This document shows positions 13,501 through 29,100 of a stretch of DNA of 64,000 nt, piece by piece. Positions within the stretch are counted from its first letter, which is position 1, and the number at the start of each line of letters is the position of its first letter. Origin of the DNA: Arion vulgaris (lineage: Eukaryota > Mollusca > Gastropoda > Stylommatophora > Arionidae). Location: NCBI GenBank assembly GCA_020796225.1, contig CM036765.1, positions 32,640,066 to 32,704,065 on the forward strand, written 5' to 3'. The translations under genes were made by a program, and so were the position numbers. Under the pieces are notes generated by a model. It saw nothing but the letters and a program-made list of their open reading frames with translations. It had not been told where the DNA came from and did not search any database.

Positions 13501-16500
13501 ATAAACTACTATAGTGGCATACTATAAACTACTATAATGGTATACTATAAACTACTATAGTGGCATACTATAAACTACTATAATGGTATACCATTAACTA
13601 CTATGAGAGCCGCTGTAGCGTAGTTGTTAGTGAACACGCTTCGCAAGGCTGGTGGTCTGGGTTCAGCTCCCGCAATGCGCGAATTTTTCCCGATCACGAC
13701 GGCTCTCAGGTCGACCCAGCCTCAACTGGGTACCAGACATGCTCTGGGAAAGTAAAGGCGAACGGCGTGATGCTGACCACATCACCCATCGTGTGCCGAC
13801 GGTCAATGAAAAATACAGGCCTAACACTGTATTGACCTATATACCACGAGGTATGAAAGGGTTCCTTTACTTTACTTATTAACTACTATAGTGGCATACC
13901 ATTAACTACTATAGTGGCATACCATTAACTACTATAGTGCATACCATTAGCTACTATAGATGCTCACAAGCAAAGCTGTGCCAATCATTAACTTCTAAAG
14001 TCGCTTGTCACATAGAGCCATTTCTTTCACTGTGTACTAAACCTTTCTTCTTTTTCTCTTCTTCCAACGTTTTCTGACATCGATGTGTATACTTCTCAAG
14101 TAGTTCTTCATAAATATTTAAACAGTCAGCCGGAGTCCATGTACATCTTCATATAGCTTGTCTTGGACTGACATGGATGTTCGCCATATGTATTTTCTCT
14201 GTTATATTGTATGTTGGGACCTCTTGCAGGATATGTGTCTGTCAACTTGCTGGTGTCACATGTACATATTTTGTACTTGTTAAACAGATGGTATCTCAGT
14301 CTACTGTGCCCTGTTCGTAGACGAAAAATGACAACCTGTTCTTCTCTACTTAGTTTGTAGTATGCATCTTCTTTTTCATCACTTGGATGATCTCTCAACC
14401 ATTTGTTCTTGACGGCCAATTGTATCCGTACTTTCGCTTCCTTATATGTTATAGACTAAAACTTTCAAGTTTATAGAAGCAAAAAAATATATATATATTA
14501 TATATTATATTGAATGTCATGTTAATGTGGTACATACTGTCAACTTTCTTCTTTCTTTCTTTCTTTTGTCCTTCTCTGCTTTTTTGCCGTTAGACGTAGC
14601 AGGTTTAACTGATGATCGGTTTTCGAGATAGTGCACGCTCTGTCGCTTGATATGTTGTGGTATTGTGGAATTTTAAGATGTCTGTAACTCCATCAACCCA
14701 TTTTTTTCTTGGTCTGCTCTTTCCTCTTGATGATTCCATTTTCAGGTTGTACGCAATTACAACTGGTGTATTTGGGTTCATTCTCACCAAGTGGCTAAGC
14801 CATTTGAGTCTGTGTTTTTCAATGAATCTAATAGCAGGTGTTGTAGTTCCGACTGTTCTTCTAATTTCCTCATTTCTTATATGGTCTCTTCTTGTTTTAT
14901 TTACTGCTTTCCTCAAGCATCTCATTTCGCATGTGGTAATTTTCATTTCTGTTATTTTGTCAGTGCTCATGTTTTTCACTGATAGCACAGTGTTGGTAGG
15001 AAGATTGCATTTATAATATGTCTTTTAGTCTCTACTGGAATTGCTGGGTGTTTCAAGATTGGGGTAAGCTGGTATGTAATGTTGTTGTTGACTGTGAACA
15101 ACATCAATATAAAATGTTTGTGTAACCAAAAGGCTGGTGTCATAAAAACAACTGTGGTCCAGAACTCGGCTACATTCGTGGTATGGAAAGAGTTAAACTG
15201 GATTTCAGATACCATCTCTTTTCTTTTTCTCCAGTCTTATTTTGTCTCACAGCGTCAAAATAAGAAGATATTTCTAGAATGGGCTTTTGTGTGCACTTTA
15301 TAAACAGTGTCTTTCATATCCTCTGTTATCTCTGAGGTCCGCCTTTTGCGTTGTATCCACTGTATCAGATTAACGTTGTAATAAACCTTATAATTAACTA
15401 CTGGATTCTCCGAAAGGAGTTAATTCTTATTTTTCATGTTTGTTGGCCTACACGCTCTGATATAACCAATAAAAGGTTCGCTTTAGGTTGAAAGGGGCGT
15501 GCCTCGGCTTAAAGAGGCTTTAATCCCCTAATAAACAAACAAACGTTGTAATAAACAAAAACGTAGTTTTTTTAGGCGCACAATCTGTTGGTAATCTCAT
15601 TATGTGGCCGAACCCTTTCAATTTGTTGTTTCTTGATGACGTTCTTGATGTTGTTTCTTGATGATACCATCTCTTTGAGTAGGAAATCAAAGAATAATTG
15701 TACAGTGTAATTACGTTTATTAATTTAGATCAACTTCTACCTCATGACTCGCTTTTTATAAAGCGTTCTGTGCACGTGTAGTTTACGCCTTCCTGTCCAG
15801 TACATCCAATCTTCAACATTCATTTGGTCGTGGTTGATGCCATTGCTTTTGTTCTATTTTGACATTCCTGCATGCAAGGCACAAGAACACTGCTGCGAAA
15901 TGTGTTCCCAACTGCTAGGTTGCAACTTGAAAGTAGATCGCTGACTGTTTATGTCTAGCGAAATCTAAAATCTGATCATGTCTAAATCATCAAAGATTAG
16001 TAGATAGTGAGTGCCCTCATAAAATGATAGTAAACACTTTTCATACGGCTAGTTTTTAATCGTAGGCACGTTCGCTATCAAATATCGCTGCCGTCTCGAT
16101 AAACATTAAAACTGGCGCTATAATTTCTTCTTGTACTACGGAAAGTTACCAGACACTGCTACAAACTCTAGTGCTTTGATTTGATTTTTTTTGGTCTGCT
16201 ATAAATTCATGCGTAGCATGGCGCCTGATATGGCGCCTCTGACTGGTTTTTCGTGGAGGCGTGCTTTCTGTATCGCCAGTGTCCCTTGCCATTCAGACGA
16301 GCCTTATTCAGACTTAAGAGGCACTTGTAACATAGATCCCCAATTTCAAGAATCACAAGTTCTTGTAGTACAACCTCATATTGTGTGTGTGTATGTGCGC
16401 GTGCACGTTGAAAATGTTTGGCCAAAGCTAACATAGAACCCCGGAATTTCCACGGCATGTGGTCACTAGTGCAGCGCGTTATCACCTTCACTATTGGCGA

Positions 16501-18874
16501 CCCTGCAGCTTTAATAAAAGTAAAGATAAGAAAAATCAAGAATTCATTAAATGTATCGACCCGTATGTCTATTTCTAAATCAACAAACAACAGGCCGATA
16601 TTTTTTAAAAAAATGTAAGTCATTTCATTGCCTGCAAATATACTTTTTATGGAAGATACTCCGACATTATGGAATATCAACAAAAATAGTTTGTATTATA
16701 TGCAGACTTTCAGTGTCATGTAGTTTACAATAGTCATCTGACAGAGTGCGTCTATGTCAAAACAGAAGTTAGACAGGGATGTAATCTTTCACATTCTTGT
16801 ATTAACCTTGCGCCATGGATTGGCTGATAGAAAAACCATTAAGAATAACAGAATAGGTATACGATGGGCACTTACCTCAGTACTGAAAGATCTCGATAAG
16901 GCAGACTATATTAGTCTTTTAGCCAGTCGGTACGAGGATGCTCAAATGAAAATAGATACACTTTCAGCAACAGCTCAAAAAATAGGACTTAGAAAATTAA
17001 TATTGCAAACAAGTGAGTAATGAGGAATAACTGAAAATAAGAAACCCCAAATATGTTTTAAAATGAAATCATGGAGAATGTTCACGATTTTGTATACATG
17101 GGAAGTACAGTTTTGCAGGGTGGTGATCGGAAAAGGACATCATTGGAAAAATCAAGAATGCAAGTCAAATTTTTGCCAAGCTCAACAATATCTGGAAAGT
17201 CAAAGGATTAAATCTGAAAACAAAACTTAAAATATATAAAATCAGTGTCAATGGAGTGTCACTATATAGTAGTGAGTGGAATGTCACTATATAGTAGTGA
17301 GCGGAGTGTCACTATATAGTAGTGAGCGGAGTGTCACTATATAGTAGTGAGCGGAGTGTCACTATATAGTAGTGAGCGGAGTGGCACTATATAGTAGTGA
17401 GCGGAATGTCACTATATAGTAGTGAGTGGAGTGTCACTATATAGTAGTGAGCGGAGTGGCACTATATAGTAGTGAGCGTAATGTCACTATATAGTAGTGA
17501 GTGGAGTGTCACTATGTAGTAGTGAGCGCTGGAAAATGTCATACAGCATCATACACAAGTTGGAGGCATTTCAAAATAAATGTTTATGACAAATTCTGCA
17601 AATATTCCGGCCAAGTACAATCGAAAAGCTTTTAACACGAACAAACTGTGCATTATTGGAGGCCATTATTAAAAGATGAAAAGTCTGGACATACAGAGGA
17701 AACATGGAGAAGAACTGGGAAAAGAGTTGAAAGATTGTGACCTGGCACGGGAAACAAACGGTAGAAAGGCAGCAGAACGGCAACAAGTGAAATCTCGTGT
17801 GGAACGCTTGATGTATTAAACGGGATACAAAGAAGATACCACTAGATAGTTACGTGATCGAAAAAAACCAACTAAAACCAGATTCGGAATCAGCATGAAA
17901 AACTCTATTGGAAACGCACACTCACACAAACGAAACAAACTAATAGTTAAAATTAGCTTTGCAATAGTTTTGTAAGTAGAGACACACAAATGTATTTGTT
18001 AAGCATTCTGTCTGTGTGTATATATATACACGTAATATTAAACTGGTTTCAAGCACGGAATGTTAACTATATTGTATGTGTGTGAATGTACCTGCTAATG
18101 TACTGTGTGTGTGTCTGTGAATGTACCTGCTAATGTACTGTGTGTGTGTGTGTGAATGTACCTGCTAATGTACCGTGTGTGTGTGTGAATGTACCTGCTA
18201 ATGTATTGTGTGTGTGTGTGTGTGTGTGTGAATGTACCTGCTAATGTACTGTGTGTGTGCGTGTGTGAATGTAGCTGCTAATGTACTGTGTGTGTGAATG
18301 TACCTGCTAATGTACTGTGTGTGTGTGAATGTACCTGCTAATGTATTGTGTGTGTGTGTGTGTGAATGTACCTGCTAATGTACTGTGTGTGTGTGTGTGT
18401 GAATGTACCTGCTAATGTACTGTGTGTGTGTGTGAATGTAGCTGATAATGTATTGTGTGTGTGAATGTACCTGCTAATGTATTGTGTGTGTGTGTGTGTG
18501 TGTGTGAATGTACCTACTAATGTACTGTGTGTGTGCGTGTGTGAATGTAGCTGCTAATGTACTGTGTGTGTGAATGTACCTGCTAATATACTGTGTGTGT
18601 GTGTGTGTGAATGTACCTGCTAATGTATTGTGTGTGTGTGTGTGTGTGTGTGTGAATGTACCTGCTAATGTACTGTGTGTGTGTGTGTGTGAATGTACCT
18701 GCTAATGTACTGTGTGTGTGTGTGAATGTAGCTGATAATGTATTTGTGTGTGAATGTACCTGCTAATGTATTGTGTGTGTGTGTGTGTGAATGTACCTGC
18801 TAATGTATTTTGTGTGTGTGTGTGAATGTACCTGCTAATGTATTGTGTGTGTGTGTGAATGTACCTGCTAATGT

Positions 18875-18910
<36 letters not shown>

Positions 18911-19862
18911 TACCTGCTAATGTATTGTGTGTGTGTGTGTGAATGTACCTGCTAATGTATTGTGTGTGTGTGAATGTACCTGCTAATGTACCGCATGTAC
19001 CGGCTGATGTATGTATGTATGTTAATGTACCAGAAAACTATATGTCCAAACTACTACAACTATAAACACTGTACGTACCTTCATCAAGTCGTACAGACCC
19101 ATTAAATCCTCCAATTGCATAGACCGCGTGCTGGAACGCGACCACCGTTACACCACTTCTTTGACAACTCATTGGTGTAAGTAGAGTCCACTGGTTGGAT
19201 ACTGGGTCGTAACTTTCAGCTGTGTTCAGACATTCCGTCCCACTGAAACCGCCGGCTATATAGACTTTTCCTGGACAATAAGAACTGCAGTTTGTTGTTT
19301 GTTTGTTTGTTTGCTATGTAGGGGATTAAAGCATCTTTAAGTGGATGCACAACTTTTAAGAGAGCCGCGGTAGCGTAGTTGTTAGTGAACTCGCTTCTCA
19401 AGGCTGGTGGTCGGGTTCAATTCCCGCAATGGGCGTAGAATTTTTCCCGATCCCGACGGCTCTCAGGTCGACCCAGCCTCAACTGAGTACCAGACATGCT
19501 CTGGGAAAGTAAAGGCGGCCGGCGTGATGCTGACCACATTAAACATCGTGTGCTGACGGTCAATGAACGATACAGGCCTAACACTGTATTGCCCTATATA
19601 CCACGAGGTATGAAAGGGTTCCTTTACTTTTTTACTTACAACCTTTAAATCTCAGAACGAATTTTTTTTTTTGGTGGCTATATCAGGACATGTAAGCCAA
19701 CCCCCAAAAAAAGATAGGAATGAACTCCTTGCTCGGAAACTTTCGTAAAGTCATATTTTTGGGGGTTGATTTTTACATTAAATTTGATAATTGCGATTTT
19801 GAGTTGTATGTAGTATTACATAATAACGTGCAACTAATCAGACAACATAATTCTCTCGCTCG

Positions 19863-19901
<39 letters not shown>

Positions 19902-20158
19902 ATGTCTTTTTAACACGGATTGGGGCATATGCCCTCAACCAGCTCATGCCAAGTCTTCCTATCTCTATCTACTGCAGCTCCCTCCAGCTCTTCTAACGTA
20001 ATTATATTAGACATTTATTTTGTTTCGTGTCTAATTTGTTAGTAATTTTAATAAACGTGTCTTGCGTTTGTTGAGTGATTATAGAAGAATTTACCTAACC
20101 CTCGATTTGTACTACAATTTATGACATTCTCAGTTATCTTACTATTTAACCGATTGTT

Positions 20159-20190
<32 letters not shown>

Positions 20191-23100
20191 GCCATCACCG
20201 CCCAGACCGATGTACCAGACCTCCCCATAAATTCTATTTTTGTGGAAATCTGATTCATGCAGCCTTAGCATTGGTGTGTTTTACGTCACATCTTCAGCAC
20301 CATTTGGAGCTCTGGTGCTTATCCTTCGGCGATGTGTCCGGTTTCAGCCAGCGTTTACTCGGTTCGCTCTCCGTTCTGTAGCTATCTAGTGTTTTTACGG
20401 TGTGGGGTAGCTAGCCCTACCCCCAATCTCCTTAGTCGCTTCTTACGACATGCGTGGCAGGTAACAGTGGTTCTATTCTTTACACCCCAATTTGGGCCCC
20501 GGTAACCACGCGGGTGAACCGATTGTTCAGAATATGATATCGGTGAAAGAGTATTTCTCCTCCATTAAAATAATGTCATGATAAGTGATCTGTACGAACT
20601 CTCTATTTGTAAGATACCAACAAGGGAAGAAGAAAAAAAAGGTTATTTCTTCTTGGACTGTATGATAAGCTTCCTTCTTCGTACATTTGCTTTATGAACT
20701 TTCCTGAACAGTTTTTCCTCACAAACTCCTCATCCTCATCTACCATGTGTCGAAATCATTCATAATTCTGAATTCTTCAATCAAGATTGTCTTCAATCAT
20801 AGCATGTAATAATCTTGAGAGATAAACTTTCCACTTAGCAGCTACTTTAAGAATGCATGGTATGCCTGTACTGCTAACTCCTGTCTCACGAGCACTGTAC
20901 TGCTAACTCCTGTCTCACGAGCACTGTACTGTTAACTCCTGTCTCACGAGCACTGTACTGCTAACTCCTGTCTCACGAGCACTGTACTGCTAACTCCTGT
21001 CTCACGAGCACTGTACTGTTAACTCCTGTCTCACGAGCACTGTACTGTTAACTCCTGTCTCACGAGCACTGTACTGTCCTGTCTACAGCACTGCGACTCC
21101 TGTCTCACGAGCACTGTACTGTTAACTCCTGTCTCACGAGCACTGTACTGTTAACTCCTGTCTCACGAGACGCGTTACCCCGTTCGCACTGTAGTTAACT
21201 CCTGTCTCACGAGCACTGTACTGTTAACTCCTGTCTCACGAGACACTAACTTGTCTGACTGTTTAACTCCTGTCTCACGAGCACTGTACTGTTAACTCCT
21301 GTCTCACGAGCACTGTACTGTTAACTCCTGTCTCACGAGCACTGTACTGTTAACTCCTGTCTCACGAGCACTGTACTGTTAACTCCTGTCTCACGAGCAC
21401 TGTACTGTTAACTCCTGTCTCACGAGCACTGTACTGTTAACTCCTGTCTCACGAGCACTGTACTGTTAACTCCTGTCTCACGAGCACTGTACTGTTAACT
21501 CCTGTCTCACGAGCACTGTACTGTTAACTCCTGTCTCACGAGCACTGTACTGTTAACTCCTGTCTCACGAGCACTGTACTGTTAACTCCTGTCTCACGAG
21601 CACTGTACTGTTAACTCCTGTCTCACGAGCACTGTACTGTTAACTCCTGTCTCACGAGCACTGTACTGTTAATCGCAACTCTGTAACTCCGTCTCACGAG
21701 CACTGTACTGTTAACTCCTGTCTCACGAGCACTGTACTGTTAACTCCTGTCTCACGAGCACTGTACTGTTAACTCCTGTCTCACGAGCACTGTACTGTTA
21801 ACTCCTGTCTCACGAGCACTGTACTGTTAACTCCTGTCTCACGAGCACTGTACTGTTAACTCCTGTCTCACGAGCACTGTACTGTTAACTCCTGTCTCAC
21901 GAGCACTGTACTGTTAACTCCTGTCTCACGAGCACTGTACTGTTAACTCCTGTCTCACGAGCACTGTACTGTTAACTCCTGTCTCACGAGCACTGTACTG
22001 TTAACTCCTGTCTCACGAGCACTGTACTGTTAACTCCTGTCTCACGAGCACTGTACTGTTAACTCCTGTCTCACGAGCACTGTACTGTTAACTCCTGTCT
22101 CACGAGCACTGTACTGTTAACTCCTGTCTCACGAGCACTGTACTGTTAACTCCTGTCTCACGAGCACTGTACTGTTAACTCCTGTCTCACGAGCACTGTA
22201 CTGTTAACTCCTGTCTCACGAGCACTGTACTGTTAACTCCTGTCTCACGAGCACTGTACTGTTAACTCCTGTCTCACGAGCACTGTACTGTTAACTCCTG
22301 TCTCACGAGCACTGTACTGTTAACTCCTGTCTCACGAGCACTGTACTGTTAACTCCTGTCTCACGAGCACTGTACTGTTAACTCCTGTCTCACGAGCACT
22401 GTACTGTTAACTGTCTGTCTCTACGAGCACTGTACTGTTAACTCCTGTCTCACAGCACTGTACTAGTTAACTCTGTCTCACGAGCACTGTACTGTTAACT
22501 CCTGTCTCACGAGCACTGTGACTGTTAACTCTGTCTCACGAGCACTGTACTTTAAGCTCGCTCACGAGCTATTGTATTGTTACCGTCTCACTTGCACAAC
22601 TAAACTTGTACGCCGCCACCGCCCACTTTGCACACATATAACTTTGTAACGCCCCACACCGCCACTTTGACAACATAAACTTTGTAACGCCCCACCGCCC
22701 ACTTTGCACAACATAAACTTTGTAACGCCCCACACCGCCCACTTTGCACAACATAAACTTTGTAACGCCCCCACCGCCCACTTTGCACAACATAAACTTT
22801 GTAACGCCCCACACCGCCCACTTTGCACAACATAAACTTTGTAACGCCCCACCGCCCACTTTGCACAACATAAACTTTGTAACGCCCACACCGCCCACTT
22901 TGCACAACATAAACTTTGTAACGCCCCACACCGCCCACTTTGCACAACATAAACTTTGTAACGCCCCACACCGCCCACTTTGCACAACATAAACTTTGTA
23001 ACGCCCCACACCGCCCACTTTGCACAACATAAACTTTGTAACGCCCCACACCGCCCACTTTGCACAACATAAACTTTGTAACGCCCACACCGCCCACTTT

Positions 23101-26100
23101 GCACAACATAAACTTTGTAACGCCCCACACCGCCCACTTTGCACAACATAAACTTTGTAACGCCCCACACCGCCCACTTTGCACAACATAAACTTTGTAA
23201 CGCCCCACCCCCCACTTTGCACAACATAAACTTTGTAACGCCCCACACCTTACAACCCACGCCCACTTTGCACAACATAAACTTTGTAACGCCCCACACC
23301 GCCCACTTTGCACAACATAAACTTTGTAACGCCCCGCACCGCCCACTTTGCACAACATAAACTTTGTAACGCCCCACACCACCCACTTTGCACAACATAA
23401 ACTTTGTAACGCCCCACACCGCCCACTTTGCACAACATAAACTTTGTAACGCCCCACACCGCCCACTTTGCACAACATAAACTTTGTAACGCCCCGCACC
23501 GCCCACTTTGCACAACATAAACTTTGTAACGCCCCACACCACCCACTTTGCACAACATAAACTTTGTAATGCCCCACACCGCCCACTTTGCACAACATAA
23601 ACTGTGTAACGCCCCACACCGCCCACTTTGCACAACATAAACTTTGTAACGCCCACACCGCCCACTTTGCACAACATAAACTTTGTAACGCCCCCTTCCA
23701 CATTATAACAGTTTGCCAACGCCCCCTCCCATATATAGATGCTCTATTTTCTCTTTGACATAGAAAATTGATATATATTTATGTCATACATGATCCATTT
23801 TTAAATGATTATTTGCAGGAAATAAAAATTGCTGAAAAAAATAGATCGTGTAAGACGGGCATAAGATGAATTAAAATGCAGAATTTAAATTTTAAATGAT
23901 TATTCAATGGCAAAATCACGAAAATAATTTGTTTTAAAATATTTATTATTAATTTCCTCCTCAATGAGCCACCGACCCCTAATCGCCGGAACACCCCCAA
24001 ATTCTTCTGAACCCTATCACCCTCCCTAGAACGCTTCAGCGCCCACTGGGGGGCATAACCGCCCACTTTAGGAAACACTGGTCTAAACGGTTCCATAACT
24101 ATAGCCGATGAAGCAGGACGTTGTTGTACGAGTTCTGCCGGATCTTCGCACATCACACATGGGTTTCATACTTATCTAGAATCTGTAAAATGATATGATT
24201 GTGTTGGAAGTTCTGTCGCAAACTCTCGCCTCCACTGTTGCTCAACTTCAACAACATTCTCAAATTTGAAATACCACTTTAAATATTTGTCGGTAACACC
24301 TTGTTTCAACAGCTTCAATCTCCTTCTTGAATGTTTGTGTTATGGTCCACGATTACCATCCACATGTTGCCACAAGGAATATGCATATTCTCAGAAGTCT
24401 TACTTTTGTTTCTTTGCTTGTGTCGTGCCATAGTGTGTCGTGCCATAGTTTTCTTCTTCTGACTACCCTGAAAGCTTGTAATATAGGGAGATGACCACAT
24501 ACATATACCAAGTTTGTACTTACCATCAACACCACACGCACCGGCGTCACTTCGTACACTCGTCATGTCACGGACCAGCTGCCATTGATTCTTGATGGGA
24601 CAATAGCGCTCGACCGAGCTGTGCCTGTTGGTGCCATCAAAGCCACCGCATGCGTAGATGTACCCTGATACTTCTGCTGCACAAACGTAACATCGACTGC
24701 TATGCATGGGAGCTATCTGGTAGTAAACATGAGACCTCACTATTGCAATAACAACAAACCAATGTAGTGGGGGTGGAACATGGTTAAATTCTCAACAAAT
24801 CAATTCAGTTTTTGGTGTGTTTTTAATTTGAATTCAAAATCATTTCTAGACCAATGATATTCTTCTTCTTCTTCTTTTGTCGTCACACTGCTACCAGGTT
24901 GTTGCCCAGTATCGTGGTTTTCTGTTTTTGTCTTGCGCTGTTCTGGTGCCTTGTGTGATTGTTATTTTTCTCTTTGACAGGATTCTGCTACGCCATCTAA
25001 CCATCTTTTTCGTGGTCTTCCTTTTGCATTCTTTCCCGATGTTCTGTTGTAGAAGACTCTGTATACTGTGGAGTTTGGATGTTTGAGTGATATTCAGACT
25101 CAGTAAACAATCCTGTTTACAATCAACATGGAAGTTTTTTCAATCATCTAGTGACCTACACATAAATGATTATGTATACATATATACTTAACTCAATCAA
25201 TAACCTGAACCACTACAATGTCGTACAAATGTGCACCAATTTCAGCACTGACACTGACACTAATGTGGCTTATCATATAGATTACTTTCTTTCTCTTTCT
25301 ACTAATCCTTCACAGTTTTCATCATAACTAATAGCAACATAAATACATTTATATAGATATATATATATATATAGTGCGCCCCTGTGTTGCTGGGGCCCGG
25401 AAGAGGAGCAAAGAATAGTAACACTGCGACCTACAAGGCATGTCGTAAGAGGCTACTGAGTTAGGGACCTAGGAAGCTACCTAGTCAATAAAAGCGTCGC
25501 AGAAATAGGATGTGCTGGCCTACTTGTAGACGCATAACTGGCACAACGTACAATCGCTCTTAGGCTCGGATCACATACAAATCCCAACGTGTGGTTAACA
25601 AATGGTCGATATAGATCGTTCGAAGAAGAAAAATACAAACAGTGTATTTATGATACATGTATATAGAAATTAATATGATGATGCATGTATATAGAAATTA
25701 ATATGATGAAATCGTCAACACATAATTCCCTTCAAAGATCTTCTCTGCGAGGTGAACAAGTATGGAAAAGTCATTCCCTGACCAATCCTTGATGTTATCA
25801 GCTCATACTTTTCTTTGCCTTTCCTTTCTACTAGCACACTCATCTGTTTCCTGAAGAATTCTTTTTGAGAAGAGAGCCATGTCTGTTCACACGTTCGAAT
25901 CGTGTGAGATTTTACGTTTCATTGATATCAAAAGTTCATCTTCTGCTGACCTCTGACCTGCTAGCGTAGTTATTTTATTTCCTGATAAATTTCTTGTGAA
26001 TCTTGACTTAACTTACTTTATAGACCGGACCTAGTTCAAACATATACAAACATTGACATAGTCATTTCTAGCGGGGCTAGTTCAAACATATACAAACATT

Positions 26101-29100
26101 AACATACTCATTTCTAGCAACATAAAATAGACCACAACTATTATTGATACTAAAACAATACACTAAAACAACTTACTGGAACTTTTGTTTCAAAGGGTGC
26201 CCAATCAAGAGTAAAGATGGTAAAGTTCTAACATCAGATACCGAGCAGAAGAAAAGATGGGCAGAACATTTTGAAGAAATATTAAATAGACCTGATCCAC
26301 CAGTACTACTCAAGTTTGACGAAGAGGCAAGAAACAGCTCCTACCAATTAACGAAGAAATGATAAGTGTAGCTGAGGTTAAGGAGGCAATCCATTCCTTG
26401 ATAAACAATAAGGCAGCGGGTGATGACAACATTACTGCAGAAATGCTCAAAGCGGCTGATGATACAACTATTAGCCATGTGCAAGAACTATTTAATAAAG
26501 TATGGGAAGAAGAAACTGTCCCAGATCAATGGAAAAAGGGAATAATTGTTAAGATCCCCAAGAAAGGTGATCTCACAAAGATTGCAACAACTGGAGAGGG
26601 ATCACCCTATTACCAGTAATGACCAAGACTTTCTGCAAAATCATACTTAATAGAATCAAAGGAGCAGTGGACACAAGCCTGAGAGAAGAACAAGCTGGTT
26701 TTAGACCTGGGAGAAGCTGCTTAGACCAAATAATTACCCTACGACTAATTTTGGAGGAACATATTGAGAAGCAACAACCACTCATACTAACTTTCATCGA
26801 TTTTAAAAAAGCCTTTGATAGTCTACACATAATCTCTCTGTAGAATATTCTGAGATGCTATGGAATACTAGACAAAATAATAAACATTATTAAGAGCCTC
26901 TATGATGGTTCACAGTGTGCAGTTCGCACTGATGGTGGACACAGCGACTGGTTTATGGTTGAAACCGGAGTAAAGCAAGGCTGTATTCTATCTCCGCTAA
27001 TGTTTCGAGTAGCAATTGACTGGGTGATGCGAAAATTTTGCAGGAGCGAAACTGGCATCGATTGGGTAGAAAATAGTCAACTAGAAGATTTGGATTTTGC
27101 AGATGATATTGCCTTGTTAAGTAGAAACAACCAAGATATGCAAAGAAAAACAGACAACTTGTCATCTATAGCATCAAAAGTTGGACTGCAGATAAGCTAT
27201 GAAAAACAAATATAACGAAGACACCTATGGCAAGTAATGCAGATATCACACTGGAATCTAAAATGATAAAAATAACAGAGCAGTTCACCTATTTAGGTAG
27301 CAATTTTGATTGCACAGGAAATGTTAAAAAGAAATTATGATACGAATTGGCAAAGCAACATCAGCTTTTAAAAGTCTAAATAAAATATGGAACTGCAAGT
27401 TATATAGTATTAAACTAAATTACGAATTTTCAATTCAAATGTTATATCAATCCTAACATATGCCAGCGAGAGTTGGAAAATAACTAAAGATATAGAAAGC
27501 AAGTTGAATGCATTTGAAAATAGATGTCTGCGAAAATAATGAATATAAAATGGAACGAATTCAGGAAAAGTGATGAAATCAGAGACATGTCTGCTCAACC
27601 ACCAGTAACAACTGTTATAAGAAAGAGAAGATGGAGATATGTTGGGCACATATTGAGGAGAAATTATCAACGAATATCAAAGCAGGCATTGAAGTGGGAT
27701 GCAAAGGGTTCAAGAAAGAGAGGTCGACATAAAGAGACCCTGAAACGAACTTTGCTGAGAGAGGCAGGAAATATCGGTCTCAGTTCCATGGATGAGATTT
27801 AGCGAGTTGCCCAGGATAGAGCGTTATGGAGAAATTACTTGCAGGCCATATGTAACGTATAACGGTACGAGAGGAATTATTATTATTATTATTATTGATA
27901 CTGTCGAAAATAAATATATAGTTGTTGCTACAATAATTATCAAATGCAACAAACAATACCAATACTGAAGATAAGTAACATAGACATCTACCCTAGCAAA
28001 TATATACATTCACCGACATAGACACTAACACATACACATTCACCAGAATATACACCTACACTAACACAGACACATACACTAACATATACACATACACTAC
28101 CATAAACATATACATTAACATAAACACATATCGTAATATGGACACTTACACTAACGTAAACATCTACACTAACACAAAACTACCATTTACACATATAGTA
28201 GTACAGACATCTACACTAACACAGATATCAAAACTACCATTTACACATATAGTAGTACAGACATCTACACTAACACAGATATCAAAACTACCATTTACAC
28301 ATATAGTAGTACAGACATCTACACTAACACAGATATCAAAAGTACCATTTACACATATAATATCACAGACATCTACACTAACACAGATATCAAAAGTACC
28401 ATTTACACATATAATATCACAGATATCAAAACTACCATTTACACATATAATAGCACAGACATCTACACTAACACGATATCAAAGTACCATTTACACATAT
28501 AATAACACAGATATCAAAACTACCATTTACACATATAATAGCACAGACATCTACACTAACACAGATATCAAAACTATCATTTACACATATAGTAGTACAG
28601 ACATCTACACTAACACAGATATCAAAACTATCATTTACACATATAGTAGCACAGACATCTACACTAACACAGATATCAAAACTATCATTTACACATATAG
28701 TAGCACAGACATCTACACTAACACAGATATCAAAACTACCATTTACACATATAATATCACAGACATCTACACTAACACAGATATCAAAACTATCATTTAC
28801 ACATATAATAGTACAGACATCTACATTAACACAGATATCAAAACTATCATTTACACATATAATATCACAGACATCTACACTAACACAGATATCAAAACTA
28901 CCATTTACACATATAGTAGCACAGACACCTACATTAACACAGATATCAAAACTACCATTTACACATATAATATCACAGACATCTACACTAACACAGATAT
29001 CAAAACTATCATTTACACATATAATATCACATACATCTACACTAACACAGATATCAAAACTACCATTTACACATATAGTAGCACAGACATCTACACTAAC

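Noticed and set aside
12735..23698. CRISPR-like direct repeats
   Set aside because: Units are contiguous without unique spacers and the DNA is clearly animal. They are minisatellites.
22580..23719. Minus-strand frames of 225-379 codons (VQSGRCGALQSLCCAKW type)
   Set aside because: A 40-bp repeat cycles through all three frames without stops. It is an array artefact.
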